Shown one piece after another: positions 35,333-45,153 of a DNA stretch of 64,000 bases (position 1 is its first letter; the number at the start of each line of letters is the position of its first letter). A program made the position numbers and the translations under genes. The stretch comes from an uncultured Pseudomonadales bacterium (GTDB lineage: Bacteria; Pseudomonadota; Gammaproteobacteria; Pseudomonadales; Pseudohongiellaceae). The stretch covers positions 1-64,000 of the forward strand of contig CAMYOK010000019.1 of NCBI GenBank assembly GCA_947259995.1, written 5' to 3'. Under the pieces are notes generated by a model. That model saw only the letters and a list, made by a program, of their open reading frames with translations, was not told the origin of the DNA and made no database searches.

Positions 35333-37294
35333 TTAGGGCAACGCAAAACTGATTAAAGCAGGCACCGGATTGCTCAATACGCTGATCGCAATAAATTGTT
35401 TACCAGCAACTGAATAACTCATCGGTGCACCGCCGGCATTGGCAGGCAGATCGATCGTGCTTAACTCCTCTCCGGTGAACTTATCACGCGCCACTAACAC
35501 GGCTCCATCGAGTGTCGTCTGGGCATGAATCAGTAAGGTAGATGTGACTAACACCGCTTGCCTCCCCCCTCCACCCAGTGGTGGCAGGTCCATCCCCGCA
35601 AGGTCTGGATGATTGGTCACAGGCGTGTAGTCATCCCCATTGGCTTTTTGCCACAGGATCTCGCCTTTGTTCATATCGAAGGCGGTAATGGTCGCATAGG
35701 GAGGTTTCAAGATTGGCAAGCCGCGCGGCCCACGCACCGCTTGGTTGCTAATGCGCAAATAATTAAAGTTCGACGCGCTCGCTTCCAGCTTCGTCATGAG
35801 TGGCGCATTCGGGCTGTTAGTGGCCGGCACAAACAGAATATTGTTGACGGGGTCTACTCCTGCTCCCGTCCAGTTTGCGCCCCCGCCGGCACCAGGCAAA
35901 ATGATCGTGCCACGATTGCCACCTTGCACTGTCTCGGTGGGTGGTGTGAACAAAGGTCCGTAAGTGTATTCCTTCAGGATCTCTTCAGCTTCGGCACGCA
36001 GCTCTGGGGTAAAGTCGATCAGGTAATCGACAGACATGCCTTGGCGAGCAAAGGCCGGCGGCTTAGTTGGAAAAGGCTGTGTCGAAGAAAGCTGCTCGCC
36101 GGGCAAGCCACCTTGCGGCACTGGCAACTCATTGATGGGCCACACGGGCTCGCCAGTCACGCGATCAAACACATAGGTAAAGCCTTGCTTAGTGACTTGT
36201 GCAACGGCCTTGATGGTGCGGCCATCGACATTGATATCGATCAGGTTCGGGGCTGCCGGATTGTCGAAGTCCCACACCCCGTGATGCACCATTTGAAAAT
36301 GCCACACGCGCTCCCCAGTGCGCGCGTCTAGGGCGACGATACTCTCACTAAACAGATTATCGCCTGGTCTGTGCCCGCCGTAGAAATCATTAGTAGCGGC
36401 TTCCATAGGGAGATACACATACCCCAGCTCCAAGTCCGCACTCATCATCGACCACACACCGCTATTGCCGGCAATACGCCATGAGTCTTGCTCCCATGTG
36501 TCATTGCCAAACTCCCCTTCTAGGGGGATGCTATGAAAGGTCCAGGCAAGCTCACCAGAAGGGATATGGTAGCCACGAATCCACAATGGCGGGCGTTCCT
36601 TGAAGCGCGGCCTGTTCGACGTGATTTGAGAGACCACAAGAATATCGCCAATCACTATTGGCGGTGAGACTGCCCCTAGAGGTTGGGCGCCCTGCCAATC
36701 CAAATCGTCGCGAGTCGCGCGGGGAATGCCATCGGTGAGATCGATGCGTCCGTTGGCAAAGTTCTCGTCGAGCGAGCCATCCTCTAAGCGTAAAGAATAC
36801 ACAAAGCCATCTTGCGTGCTAGCTAAAATGCGCTGCTGTGAACCATCATTCCAATAAGCCACGCCGCGCTGATGAAATCCTAGGACCCCGACCGGGGCGC
36901 CATGCTTATAGACTTCCGGGTCAAAACGCCAAAGCGTCTGTCCGCTCTCCGCGTCGATGGCGGCAATCTGATTCAACGAGGTAATCATATAGAGCACCCC
37001 GCCAATCATCAGCGGCGTCCCTTGTAAGCGCCCGAAAGACACTTCTCGCTCGACATCTGAGAAATCTAGAATGGCATCTGGTGAGTCCCATTGCCAAGCC
37101 ATTTGCAGTTGGCTGAAGTTACTCGCGTCGATTTGATCAAGGGAGGTGTATTTAGTGGAGCCAGCATCAGCGGCGTAGCTGGGCCATTGTCCATCCGCTG
37201 CACCGAGTTGGGCACAAGCAGCCCCGCTGCAACAAAGTATTGCTGTACTAACAAACAGGCGTAAACCGGTCGAGCTCGTTATTTTTATTGTCAT
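35333..37294 (-). CDS. PQQ-dependent dehydrogenase (quinoprotein), copy 1
   Basis: The 653-residue periplasmic protein has a signal peptide ending AACAQLG and a propeller with tryptophan-docking repeats such as GQTLWRFDP, GERVWHFQMVHHGVWDFDNPAAPNL, KGEILWQKANG. This places it with membrane-free quinoprotein glucose/alcohol dehydrogenase-like proteins that oxidise alcohols or sugars with PQQ and pass electrons to the respiratory chain. No cytochrome domain is fused. The substrate is unknown. A paralogue of similar length is found on the other side of ilvD at 39572-41512. Confidence 0.9.
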   Translation of the reverse strand: MTIKITSSTGLRLFVSTAILCCSGAACAQLGAADGQWPSYAADAGSTKYTSLDQIDASNFSQLQMAWQWDSPDAILDFSDVEREVSFGRLQGTPLMIGGVLYMITSLNQIAAIDAESGQTLWRFDPEVYKHGAPVGVLGFHQRGVAYWNDGSQQRILASTQDGFVYSLRLEDGSLDENFANGRIDLTDGIPRATRDDLDWQGAQPLGAVSPPIVIGDILVVSQITSNRPRFKERPPLWIRGYHIPSGELAWTFHSIPLEGEFGNDTWEQDSWRIAGNSGVWSMMSADLELGYVYLPMEAATNDFYGGHRPGDNLFSESIVALDARTGERVWHFQMVHHGVWDFDNPAAPNLIDINVDGRTIKAVAQVTKQGFTYVFDRVTGEPVWPINELPVPQGGLPGEQLSSTQPFPTKPPAFARQGMSVDYLIDFTPELRAEAEEILKEYTYGPLFTPPTETVQGGNRGTIILPGAGGGANWTGAGVDPVNNILFVPATNSPNAPLMTKLEASASNFNYLRISNQAVRGPRGLPILKPPYATITAFDMNKGEILWQKANGDDYTPVTNHPDLAGMDLPPLGGGGRQAVLVTSTLLIHAQTTLDGAVLVARDKFTGEELSTIDLPANAGGAPMSYSVAGKQFIAISVLSNPVPALISFALP

Positions 37295-37453
37295 GAGCCT
37301 TGTTTCCTTTTGCGATGCGATAGGAAATTCTTAGCCCTAGTGTAAACAATTGCTCGCTTAAAGCCACGCTTCGATTAACTCGGCGAAATTAACAATAAAA
37401 GCACAAATGATTGTTCCACTTGTTGTGCATAATCTGCGTGTTCACGGGCAGAA

Positions 37454-37503
37454 AAAAAGCAGAGTCGAAAAATACTGTTTGGGTATTTTTGGCTCTGCTT
37501 TTT
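37454..37503 (-). terminator. Strong hairpin terminator of ilvD
   Basis: AAAAAGCAGAG (37454-37464) pairs perfectly with CTCTGCTTTTT (37493-37503), and an inner AAAAATAC/GTATTTTT stem extends it. The A and T runs at the base make it work in both directions. It lies 32 bp past the ilvD stop. Confidence 0.8.
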
Positions 37504-37534
37504 CAATGCAAAACTTGCAACAATCACAAGACAC

Positions 37535-39376
37535 TTACATGTCTTCTAGTTTACTCAAGTCTCGTACGGCGCCTTTGTCTGCACTGGTTGCCAACATTGC
37601 GTAGGCTTTGAGTGCTGCAGAGACTTTACGTGGACGCGGCTTCGCAGGCTTCCAACCGATCTGGTCTTGCTCGGCGCGGCGCTTGTCCAATTCTTCAACG
37701 CTTAGTAATACGTCGATTGTGCGTGCAGGAATGTCGATACGGATGCGATCGCCATTGCGTACTAAACCAATCGCACCACCCGCAGCGGCTTCAGGAGACA
37801 CATGCCCAATGGACAAACCAGAGGTGCCGCCAGAGAAACGCCCATCGGTGAGCAATGCACAGTCTTTGCCTAAACCTTTCGACTTGATATAGGAGGTTGG
37901 GTAGAGCATCTCTTGCATACCTGGGCCACCGCGTGGACCTTCGTAACGCACGATCACTACATCCCCTGCTTTGACTTTATCGGCCAATACATCGGCCACT
38001 GCTTCGTCTTGAGATTCGGTGACATAGGCAGAGCCTTCGAATACGTGAATGGACTCGTCCACGCCAGCAGTTTTCACCACACAGCCATCTAAAGCGATAT
38101 TGCCCCGCAAGACGGCCAGCCCACCCTCGAGGCTATAGGCGTGTTCCAAGGAACGAATGCAGCCCTCGGCGCGATTGCCATCCAAGTTCGGCCAACGTGT
38201 CGATTGGCTAAATGCGGTTTGTGTTGGAATGCCCGCTGGGCCCGCTTTGTAGAGCTTCAACACCTCGGGCGTTGGATTGCGCATGATGTCCCAGCGATCC
38301 AAGGCATCGGCCATCGTGGCGCTATGCACGGTAGGCAGATGGGTGTGTAATAGGCCTGCTCGGTCTAATTCGCCGAGAATACCCATGATACCACCGGCGC
38401 GGTGGACATCTTCGATATGGTACTTCGGTGTGTTCGGCGCCACTTTGCACAGCTGCGGAATTTTCTTAGACAGACGATCAATATCTTCCAACGTGAAATT
38501 CACTTCTGCTTCTTGCGCAATCGCAAGCAAATGCAAAATCGTATTCGTCGATCCGCCCATAGCGATATCGAGAGCCACACAGTTTTCAAACGCTTCGAAC
38601 GAGCCGATCGAGCGTGGCAGAACGCTGTCGTCGTCTTGCTCGTAATAACGCTTGGCGATGTCGACGATGGTGCGACCCGCCTGCAAGAACAAGGCCTCAC
38701 GATCCGAATGCGTGGCAAGCACGGTGCCGTTACCGGGCAATGACAGGCCAAGGGCCTCGGTCAAACAGTTCATCGAGTTAGCTGTAAACATGCCTGAACA
38801 GGAGCCACAGGTTGGGCAGGCACTACGTTCGATCTCGGCCACTTCTTCATCTGTCGCTTTATCATCGGCCGCGATCACCATTGCATCGACTAGGTCGAGT
38901 TTATGCTCTGACAACTTGGTTTTGCCCGCTTCCATGGGGCCGCCAGAGACGAAGATGACAGGCACGTTCAAGCGCATGGCCGCCATCAACATCCCTGGGG
39001 TAATCTTGTCGCAGTTAGAGATACACACTAGCGCATCGGCACAGTGAGCATTGACCATGTATTCGACTGAGTCGGCGATGATATCGCGCGAAGGCAAGCT
39101 GTAGAGCATGCCGTCATGGCCCATCGCAATACCGTCATCTACGGCAATTGTGTTGAATTCTTTGGCGACGCCGCCGGCCTTCTCGATCTCGCGTGCGACG
39201 AGCTGTCCTAGGTCTTTTAGGTGCACGTGTCCTGGCACAAACTGGGTGAAGGAGTTGGCGATCGCGATGATAGGTTTATGAAAATCATCGTCTTTCATGC
39301 CGGTAGCGCGCCAAAGAGCACGGGCTCCGGCCATATTACGTCCTGCGGTCGAGGTTTTTGAGCGATAAACGGGCAT
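37535..39376 (-). CDS. ilvD: Dihydroxy-acid dehydratase
   Basis: The 613-residue protein follows IlvD throughout: [65 protein letters not shown], and [21 protein letters not shown] near the C-terminus. Cysteines in these motifs bind the Fe-S cluster. It makes 2-ketoisovalerate and 2-keto-3-methylvalerate in the valine and isoleucine pathway, in the cytoplasm. It stands alone between two PQQ dehydrogenase genes and has its own terminator. No other ilv gene is in the window. Confidence 0.97.
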   Translation of the reverse strand: MPVYRSKTSTAGRNMAGARALWRATGMKDDDFHKPIIAIANSFTQFVPGHVHLKDLGQLVAREIEKAGGVAKEFNTIAVDDGIAMGHDGMLYSLPSRDIIADSVEYMVNAHCADALVCISNCDKITPGMLMAAMRLNVPVIFVSGGPMEAGKTKLSEHKLDLVDAMVIAADDKATDEEVAEIERSACPTCGSCSGMFTANSMNCLTEALGLSLPGNGTVLATHSDREALFLQAGRTIVDIAKRYYEQDDDSVLPRSIGSFEAFENCVALDIAMGGSTNTILHLLAIAQEAEVNFTLEDIDRLSKKIPQLCKVAPNTPKYHIEDVHRAGGIMGILGELDRAGLLHTHLPTVHSATMADALDRWDIMRNPTPEVLKLYKAGPAGIPTQTAFSQSTRWPNLDGNRAEGCIRSLEHAYSLEGGLAVLRGNIALDGCVVKTAGVDESIHVFEGSAYVTESQDEAVADVLADKVKAGDVVIVRYEGPRGGPGMQEMLYPTSYIKSKGLGKDCALLTDGRFSGGTSGLSIGHVSPEAAAGGAIGLVRNGDRIRIDIPARTIDVLLSVEELDKRRAEQDQIGWKPAKPRPRKVSAALKAYAMLATSADKGAVRDLSKLEDM

Positions 39377-39571
39377 GATTCTATTCTCGTTGCGTGTTGT
39401 GTAAAGGGGCTGATTTTAACAGGTCTTGCGGGCAAAAGGGGGGAAGAATCAACAAGGCTGACACATCTAATTGCCAATGAGAAATTGACCAAAGCGCGAT
39501 TTCTCTGTATTTAAGAGTATCCGCTACACAAACAAAAATAAAATAGGAATATGGGGCCAGGAGAGTCTTTA

Positions 39572-41512
39572 ATGATAATAAAAAAACGGCTAATTTCATC
39601 ACTCGTACTCAGCGCCACCGCAATCGCATTTGCGGCACCGGCCATTAGCCAATCAGGCACGAGTATCTACGAAGGCGATTGGACAGATTACCACGGTGGT
39701 CCTTTCGCACAGCGCTATTCACCACTGGATCAAATCAATGCCGACAACGTTGCCGACCTAGAGATCGCTTGGCGCTTCTCTACCGAGCACTTCGGCCCTT
39801 CTACCGATTACAATAACCCATCTACGCCGCTTGAGATCAACGGCATCTTATACGTCAATATCGGCAGCACGCGGAACGTCGCGGCGCTCGATGCCACCAA
39901 TGGTCAAATTCTTTGGCTTTGGCGCCCCAATGAAGGTGCACGTTATGACGAAGCCCCTCGCAAAGGCTCAGGCCGTGGCGTGTCGTACTGGACCGATGGC
40001 GATAACACGCGTGTGATCGATGTGACCCCAGGTTACCAGCTCGTCTCGCTGGACGCTAAAACAGGTATTCCAGACCCAGATTTCGGTGAGAACGGCATTG
40101 TGGATTTGTTCGTAGGCCTGCGAAACGCCGATGACCCACGCTTCCCCTTCCCCGATATCGGCCTTTCCGCCCCACCCTTTGTAATGAACGATGTCATCGT
40201 CGTGGGCGCAGCCCATAGAACCGGTGGCCGACCACGCTCCAAGTCTAATGTGAAGGGCGACGTGCGCGGCTACGATGTGCGCACAGGCGAGCATCTGTGG
40301 ACCTTCCACACGATCCCTGAGCGCGGCGAAGTCGGCTTTGAATCTTGGTTGGATGACGGCATTGAGTTTACCGGCAATTCAGGCGTGTGGGCGCCAATGT
40401 CCGGAGACCCAGAGCTCGGCATGGTCTATTTACCGGTCGAAGACCCTACGGGCGACTACTACGGCGGCGACCGTCCTGGTGACAACCTGTTCTCCAGCGG
40501 CATCGTGGCCTTGGATATCAAAACGGGTGAGCGTCGTTGGCATTTTCAGCAAATTCACCACGATATTTGGGACTGGGATGTGCCTGCCGCACCAGTGCTA
40601 GCCGATCTCCCTAATGGCCGCAAAGTGCTGATGTCAGTGACGAAACAAGCCTTCGTCTATACCTATGACCGTGAAACCGGTGTACCGATTTGGCCAATCG
40701 TTGAAACCCCTGTCCCTGCTGGTGATGTGCCAGGGGAGTGGTATTCCTCAACACAGCCTTATCCGACCGTCCCAGCTCCATTCGACCGCCAAGGCTTCTC
40801 TGAAGACGATCTAATCGACTTCACCCCAGAGCTTCGCGCACTGGCTTTAGAGGCCATCGAAGGCTTCCGCTTGAGCCCTAGCTTGTTCTCGCCCCCTTCA
40901 CTAGCCGAAGCGCCAGATGGCACGACAGGCCTGTTATCGCTGCCCTCTTCAACTGGCGGCGCTAACTGGGAAGGGTCTGCGGTAGACCCAGAAACGGGTA
41001 TTTTATACATCCCATCACGCACGGTGCTGCAAGCACTGGCCTTGGGCAAAAACCCAGATTCGGATATCGACCTTAGCCAAGGCTTTGGCGTGCGCGTACC
41101 GCGTATTCAGGGCTTGGACATTGTGAAGCCGCCTTACGGCCGCATTACCGCCATCGATATGAACAGTGGTGAGCATTTATGGTCAGTCGCAAATGCGGAC
41201 ACCCCCGATCGCATTGCTAACCACCCATTATTGGAAGGCGTTGATCTGCCAGCCACTGGCGTTCCAACCCGTGCCGGTATTCTGCTGACTAAATCGCTGT
41301 TGTTTGTTGCCGAAGGCAACGGCACAGCGGATGCAGGCCCAACGATGCGCGCCTTTAATAAAGACACTGGCGAAGTCATCACAGAAATGGAATTGCCCTC
41401 CAATCAAGTCGGGCTACCCTTCACCTATGAACACGAAGGCAAGCAATACATGGGCATGTTTGTTGGCGGAGGCGGATATCCGGCTGAGCTGGTGATGTAC
41501 GCGTTGCCATAA
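39572..41512 (+). CDS. PQQ-dependent dehydrogenase (quinoprotein), copy 2
   Basis: The 646-residue protein has a signal peptide (to APAISQSG) and the same propeller plan as copy 1: WTDYHGGPFAQRYSPLDQINADNV, GERRWHFQQIHHDIWDWDVPAAPV, SGEHLWSVANA. The HHDIWDWD segment is the conserved PQQ-domain part. It should oxidise an alcohol, sugar or related compound in the periplasm. ATG 39572 has AGGAGA eight bases before it; a start at 39551 would lack one. A bidirectional terminator follows at 41521-41559. Confidence 0.9.
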   Translation: MIIKKRLISSLVLSATAIAFAAPAISQSGTSIYEGDWTDYHGGPFAQRYSPLDQINADNVADLEIAWRFSTEHFGPSTDYNNPSTPLEINGILYVNIGSTRNVAALDATNGQILWLWRPNEGARYDEAPRKGSGRGVSYWTDGDNTRVIDVTPGYQLVSLDAKTGIPDPDFGENGIVDLFVGLRNADDPRFPFPDIGLSAPPFVMNDVIVVGAAHRTGGRPRSKSNVKGDVRGYDVRTGEHLWTFHTIPERGEVGFESWLDDGIEFTGNSGVWAPMSGDPELGMVYLPVEDPTGDYYGGDRPGDNLFSSGIVALDIKTGERRWHFQQIHHDIWDWDVPAAPVLADLPNGRKVLMSVTKQAFVYTYDRETGVPIWPIVETPVPAGDVPGEWYSSTQPYPTVPAPFDRQGFSEDDLIDFTPELRALALEAIEGFRLSPSLFSPPSLAEAPDGTTGLLSLPSSTGGANWEGSAVDPETGILYIPSRTVLQALALGKNPDSDIDLSQGFGVRVPRIQGLDIVKPPYGRITAIDMNSGEHLWSVANADTPDRIANHPLLEGVDLPATGVPTRAGILLTKSLLFVAEGNGTADAGPTMRAFNKDTGEVITEMELPSNQVGLPFTYEHEGKQYMGMFVGGGGYPAELVMYALP

Positions 41513-41520
41513 ACTCTAAC

Positions 41521-41559
41521 AAAAAGCCGACCAAAGTATTTCGCTCTGGTCGGCTTTTT
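41521..41559. terminator. Bidirectional rho-independent terminator
   Basis: AAAAAGCCGACCA (41521-41533) and TGGTCGGCTTTTT (41547-41559) form a perfect 13-bp stem with a 13-base loop and a T-run on either strand. It lies between the convergent PQQ dehydrogenase and MarR genes and can serve both. Confidence 0.9.
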
Positions 41560-41565
41560 ACTTTC

Positions 41566-41988
41566 CTAGATCAACTTTGAATAGAGATCGACAACCTTCT
41601 CTTGCTGGCTCGGGCTTATTTTACCGATGATGTCTTGAGTAATATGCTCAAAACTTATGTTGGCATCGTTAAACAAAGCCTGCCCCACCTCTGACAGTTT
41701 CACCAAACTTTGCCGCGCATCGCGGGGGTTCGACACCTTCTCTACAATATGGTTTTTTTCCATCGGCGCGATCAACCGCGTCACGCCAGAAGCACTCATT
41801 CCAATGTGCTCAGCCAACTCGATTCTCAATACGGCTTTATGTGGCGAGCTGTGCAAATAGTGCATCACCAAAAACTCGCTAAGGCTGATGCCGTGAATAC
41901 TGAGATGATTCCCGACGCGGCGCGACAGCTTCGATGCGAGTAGCGCATTTTTAATGACAAACTGTGAACTAACTGATTCTGACGACAT
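41566..41988 (-). CDS. MarR-family transcriptional regulator
   Basis: The 140-residue winged-helix protein contains ISLSEFLVMHYLHSSP, LRIELAEHIGMSASGVTRLIAPMEKNHIVEKV and the wing motif NPRDARQSLVKLSEVG. It dimerises and binds palindromes. A strong palindrome (41997-42032) lies just before its start, so it is probably self-regulating; the DJ-1-like gene 60 bp upstream on the same strand may be part of the same unit. Ligand unknown. Confidence 0.9.
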   Translation of the reverse strand: MSSESVSSQFVIKNALLASKLSRRVGNHLSIHGISLSEFLVMHYLHSSPHKAVLRIELAEHIGMSASGVTRLIAPMEKNHIVEKVSNPRDARQSLVKLSEVGQALFNDANISFEHITQDIIGKISPSQQEKVVDLYSKLI

Positions 41989-41996
41989 AATAACAC

Positions 41997-42032
41997 CTTG
42001 ATATATACTTGACTTAGCAACTATATATCAAG
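41997..42032. promoter_or_regulatory. Palindrome upstream of the MarR gene
   Basis: CTTGATATATA (41997-42007) and TATATATCAAG (42022-42032) are perfect inverses around a 14-base centre, in the 61-bp gap between the DJ-1-like stop and the MarR start. It is a good operator candidate for the MarR protein. Confidence 0.65.
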
Positions 42033-42049
42033 CTTTTACAATTCGCAAA

Positions 42050-42634
42050 CTATTCTTGCCTTGTCCAAGAGAACTCCATCTGCTTAGCGGTTTTCTCAGC
42101 CAAGGCTAAATCATAAAGCTTGCTGACTAAGTGCAGGCTCATGTCGATGCCTGCCGATATGCCGCCGGAACTGATGACATCCCCTTCATCAACCCAGCGC
42201 ACTCCTTCTATTACTTGCAGACTTGGGAACATAGCCTGTAATTCTGCAACGTCCTCCCAATGCGTCGTCACTCGATGCTGATGCAGCACCTGCGCTTTTG
42301 CCAACAAAAATGCGCCGGTACAAACCGACGCAGTGACCTTCGCTTTCTTGGACTGGTGGGATATCCAATTCAACACCTCAGGTTTATTCATCTCATCGTG
42401 ATGCACACCCCCTACAATGATCAATACATCGATATTGGGATGATCGTGAAAACCGTAATCAGGAATCACTCGATAGCCTGCTCTTGCGCTGACAGTTGCC
42501 CCCGACTCACCTACCAAGAATACATTAAAGGGAACTGCCAATTGTGCGACACGTGAAGCCGTGGAAAACACTTCGAATGGCCCCGAAAAATCGAGCACTT
42601 CCGCTTGTTCGTAAATATAAATTCCAACGTTCAC
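42050..42634 (-). CDS. DJ-1/PfpI-family protein (isonitrile hydratase-like)
   Basis: The 194-residue protein has the DJ-1/PfpI fold with IYIYEQAEVLDFSGPFEVFSTA at the N-terminus (acidic residue E9) and VTASVCTGAFLLAKAQVLHQHRVTTHW with the nucleophilic cysteine elbow AxxCTGA near residue 100. GIDMSLHLVSKL follows. This set is that of InhA-like isonitrile hydratases and of the N-terminal domain of some AraC regulators; no DNA-binding domain is attached. The MarR gene follows on the same strand. Confidence 0.88.
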   Translation of the reverse strand: MNVGIYIYEQAEVLDFSGPFEVFSTASRVAQLAVPFNVFLVGESGATVSARAGYRVIPDYGFHDHPNIDVLIIVGGVHHDEMNKPEVLNWISHQSKKAKVTASVCTGAFLLAKAQVLHQHRVTTHWEDVAELQAMFPSLQVIEGVRWVDEGDVISSGGISAGIDMSLHLVSKLYDLALAEKTAKQMEFSWTRQE

Positions 42635-42661
42635 GTTAATCCCCTAACAATAGATTAATGC

Positions 42662-43354
42662 TTAATAAACATGCGAGAACTCACAGTGCCCATGAGTTGC
42701 TAGGCCTGACCTAGGGTGCTGAAAATGGAGATCGCTAGCATGTAATAATAAACGCGGCGCCATGTGTTCGCTGTCGTCACTTTTATACAAGTCGCAGCCA
42801 AGGATCGGGTGACCAAGCACTAAGCTATGCATTCGCAATTGATGAGTTCGCCCTGTAACAGGGCTAAACTCCACGACAGTGCGGCGCGGCGCTTCTAGTC
42901 TTTGCATTACTTTATATGCGGTGACGGCTTCTTTGCCAGTCACTGCACAAACTCTTACTTTTGCATATCGCTGCTCACCTTTCGCAATAGCCGCTGAGAT
43001 AACACCCTCGTCCTCTGTCACCCACCCTTGCAGCACTGCCGTGTATTTTTTCTGAACCTGGCGCGACTGAAACTGCTTATTCAAATGCTTAGTCGCTTCA
43101 GCATTCAAACTCACGATCATTATTCCCGATGTTCCGAAGTCTAGTCGATGCGGCAATTTGGCCTCTGGAAAAGCGGGGCTTACGCCCTTTTGGCCATGCA
43201 GTAATCGGTGATGCACTGAATCCCAATTAAGAGGGTTTTTACCCGACAGACTCAGCAATCCACTGGGTTTATTAAGCAATAAAATATCAGTATCTTGGTA
43301 CAGTATTTCAACAGCGTTCTCGCAAACTGGAGCCACAAAAGTATCTACGCTCAT
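42662..43354 (-). CDS. rluA: RluA-family pseudouridine synthase
   Basis: The 230-residue protein has EILYQDTDILLLNKPSGLLSLSG, the catalytic-aspartate motif HRLDFGTSGIMIV, FSPVTGRTHQLRMHSLVLGHPILG and MAPRLLLHA, close to RluA of E. coli (which modifies U746 of 23S rRNA and U32 of some tRNAs). No S4 domain is present, also like RluA. Its start overlaps the lipocalin stop as ATGA, so the genes are coupled. Confidence 0.85.
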   Translation of the reverse strand: MSVDTFVAPVCENAVEILYQDTDILLLNKPSGLLSLSGKNPLNWDSVHHRLLHGQKGVSPAFPEAKLPHRLDFGTSGIMIVSLNAEATKHLNKQFQSRQVQKKYTAVLQGWVTEDEGVISAAIAKGEQRYAKVRVCAVTGKEAVTAYKVMQRLEAPRRTVVEFSPVTGRTHQLRMHSLVLGHPILGCDLYKSDDSEHMAPRLLLHASDLHFQHPRSGLATHGHCEFSHVY

Positions 43355-43872
43355 GTGTGCGCTACGAATATTAACTGACTAGTGTCAAACCCTAGCTCTC
43401 GTGCTTTTTCCAACAGCTTCGACTGTGTTTGTGCACTCATATTAGGAGTCCTTGATAGCAGCCATAGATAGGTTTTATCTGGCCCGGACACTAGCGAATA
43501 TTGATAGCCTTCATGATCGAGCTCAAAGACGATATAGGAGCCGTAGAACGGGCCAAAGAAAGAGACTTTCAAATAGCCTAAGTCTGGCTCCTGCACAAAA
43601 TAGGCTTTGCCTTCGGCCTCTTCCCATGCGTCATTTTCTCCGGAATAACCACGATTGAGGACGCGCACACCACCATCACTGCGCATGCTGTATTCGGCAG
43701 TCACTTGCGACAAACCGCGCTCAAATGAATGATCTCGCCGGGCTATTTCATACCACTTGCCAAGATAACGCTCTAGCGTGAAATTGTGCACAGGTTCAAC
43801 ACCTTCTGGGATGCCAACACAACCTGCAACAAATAGGGTCAATGACAAAGCCAATAGCTTCAAACGATTCAT
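43351..43872 (-). CDS. blc: Outer-membrane lipocalin Blc
   Basis: The 173-residue protein has a lipoprotein signal (LALSLTLFVAGC, cysteine at 18) and the lipocalin motif YLGKWYEIARRDHSFERGL, then GYLKVSFFGPFYGSYIVFELD and LWLLSRTPNMS, as in Blc. It should be anchored in the outer membrane and bind lysophospholipids or fatty acids. ATG 43872 has GAAGGAGAG upstream and is preferred over the frame from 43923. It overlaps the pseudouridine synthase gene by four bases. Confidence 0.92.
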   Translation of the reverse strand: MNRLKLLALSLTLFVAGCVGIPEGVEPVHNFTLERYLGKWYEIARRDHSFERGLSQVTAEYSMRSDGGVRVLNRGYSGENDAWEEAEGKAYFVQEPDLGYLKVSFFGPFYGSYIVFELDHEGYQYSLVSGPDKTYLWLLSRTPNMSAQTQSKLLEKARELGFDTSQLIFVAHT

Positions 43873-43897
43873 TTGCTCTCCTTCGTTAAATGGCGGT

Positions 43898-44278
43898 TTA
43901 GTACAGCCTAAATTGCCCGACAATATCTAGAAGCCGATTGATCGAGCTGGCTTGGCCCTGCCACGCCAAATAGCCAATCGCGGCAATGTTCAACATCACC
44001 GTTACCCAGAACACCGTTAAAAATGCCTGTTTGCTGGATTTATGGCGCAATAGTTTTTGGGCGGCAAGCCCACCAGGCCAGCCACCGATCAAGGCGAGGA
44101 TATGCAGGGTGGACTCCGATGTACGCCATCGGCTCCTGCGCGCTGCAGACTTATCCCATGCGTAAACGACAAATGTTATTAGGCTCGCCAGTAAATAAAT
44201 GGCTAGGACCGTCCAAGATAGTCGGTTTAAGAGCGCGGCGCCAATGAGCAAACCCACATAAATTAGAATATACACCAC
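43898..44278 (-). CDS. DUF1294 family membrane protein
   Basis: The 126-residue protein has about four membrane segments and the DUF1294 core YAWDKSAARRSRWRTSESTLHILALIGGWPGGLAAQKLLRHKSSKQAF. The cold-shock domain fused at the N-terminus of some relatives is absent. The start is GTG at 44278. Function unknown. It begins a minus-strand run (DUF1294, blc, rluA, DJ-1, MarR) and is divergent from a methyltransferase gene. Confidence 0.88.
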   Translation of the reverse strand: MVYILIYVGLLIGAALLNRLSWTVLAIYLLASLITFVVYAWDKSAARRSRWRTSESTLHILALIGGWPGGLAAQKLLRHKSSKQAFLTVFWVTVMLNIAAIGYLAWQGQASSINRLLDIVGQFRLY

Positions 44279-44360
44279 TGAGTAATTCTTCCTTGTAAAA
44301 AACCATTTTTAGATTACTATGCGCCACCCCCAATATTACTGCCTTAACAGCCGCGCAACT

Positions 44361-45104
44361 ATGACTCCTAACGCACTTTATACCGATCTTTCGGCCTACT
44401 ATGATTTGTTGTGCGCCGACATTGATTATCGGGCGCAAAGCGACTGCATCCGCAGGTTAAATCAGCTCTTTGGCAATGGGGGTAAAACCCATCTCGACCT
44501 TGGTTGTGGCACCGGCCCCCATGTGCGCCATTTCCTCGATTTCGGCTACCAAAGCCATGGCCTAGACCTGAACCAAGCAATGCTGGATCTTGCGCAAATT
44601 CGCTGCCCAGAGGCCGAGTTTTCTCTGCAGAATATGAGCAGCTTTACGGCTGACGGCCCAGTTGATTTGATTACCTGCTTCTTGTACTCGATCCATTACA
44701 ACGCGGGCATCTCAAAGCTAGAAGAATGCCTTCAAAGCGTATACAAAGCCCTACAAACAGGTGGAGTGTTCTGCTTTAACGTGGTCGATCGAACCAAGAT
44801 TGATAATAAGCTGTTTACCCAGCACAGCACGCAAAAAGGCGATGAACTGTTTACGTTCAAGTCGACCTGGGCCTACAGTGGACAAGGTGAAAAGAAGGCG
44901 CTTAAGTTGAGAATCGAGAGAACAAGTGCAGGCCAGACCGACTGCTGGAATGATGAGCATGCCATGGTGGCGCTTAGCTTTACTGAGTTAACGCAATTGC
45001 TCACTCCCTATTTCGACGTGCATATCTTTGAGCATGACTACAACCGAATCACACCTCGTAACAGCGACACGGGAAATGCTATTTTTACTTGCGTTAAAAT
45101 CTGA
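44361..45104 (+). CDS. Class I SAM-dependent methyltransferase
   Basis: The 247-residue protein begins LYTDLSAYYDLLCADIDY and has motif I THLDLGCGTGPHVRHFLDFG near residues 41-60, HGLDLNQAMLDLA and a later DLITCFLYSIHY. The YYD-type N-terminus resembles small-molecule methyltransferases. The substrate is unknown. A longer frame begins at 44319; ATG 44361 fits the usual family start, but neither has a strong ribosome site, so the start is uncertain. Confidence 0.85.
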   Translation: MTPNALYTDLSAYYDLLCADIDYRAQSDCIRRLNQLFGNGGKTHLDLGCGTGPHVRHFLDFGYQSHGLDLNQAMLDLAQIRCPEAEFSLQNMSSFTADGPVDLITCFLYSIHYNAGISKLEECLQSVYKALQTGGVFCFNVVDRTKIDNKLFTQHSTQKGDELFTFKSTWAYSGQGEKKALKLRIERTSAGQTDCWNDEHAMVALSFTELTQLLTPYFDVHIFEHDYNRITPRNSDTGNAIFTCVKI

Positions 45105-45153
45105 TTATCTGCGCCGCTTATATCACGACACCGAGGCCTTCGGCTTCGGGCAT

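Noticed and set aside
35558..36331. 257-codon plus-strand open frame
   Set aside because: It lies fully antisense to the PQQ dehydrogenase gene, has no family resemblance and no ribosome site; it reflects codon bias of the real gene.
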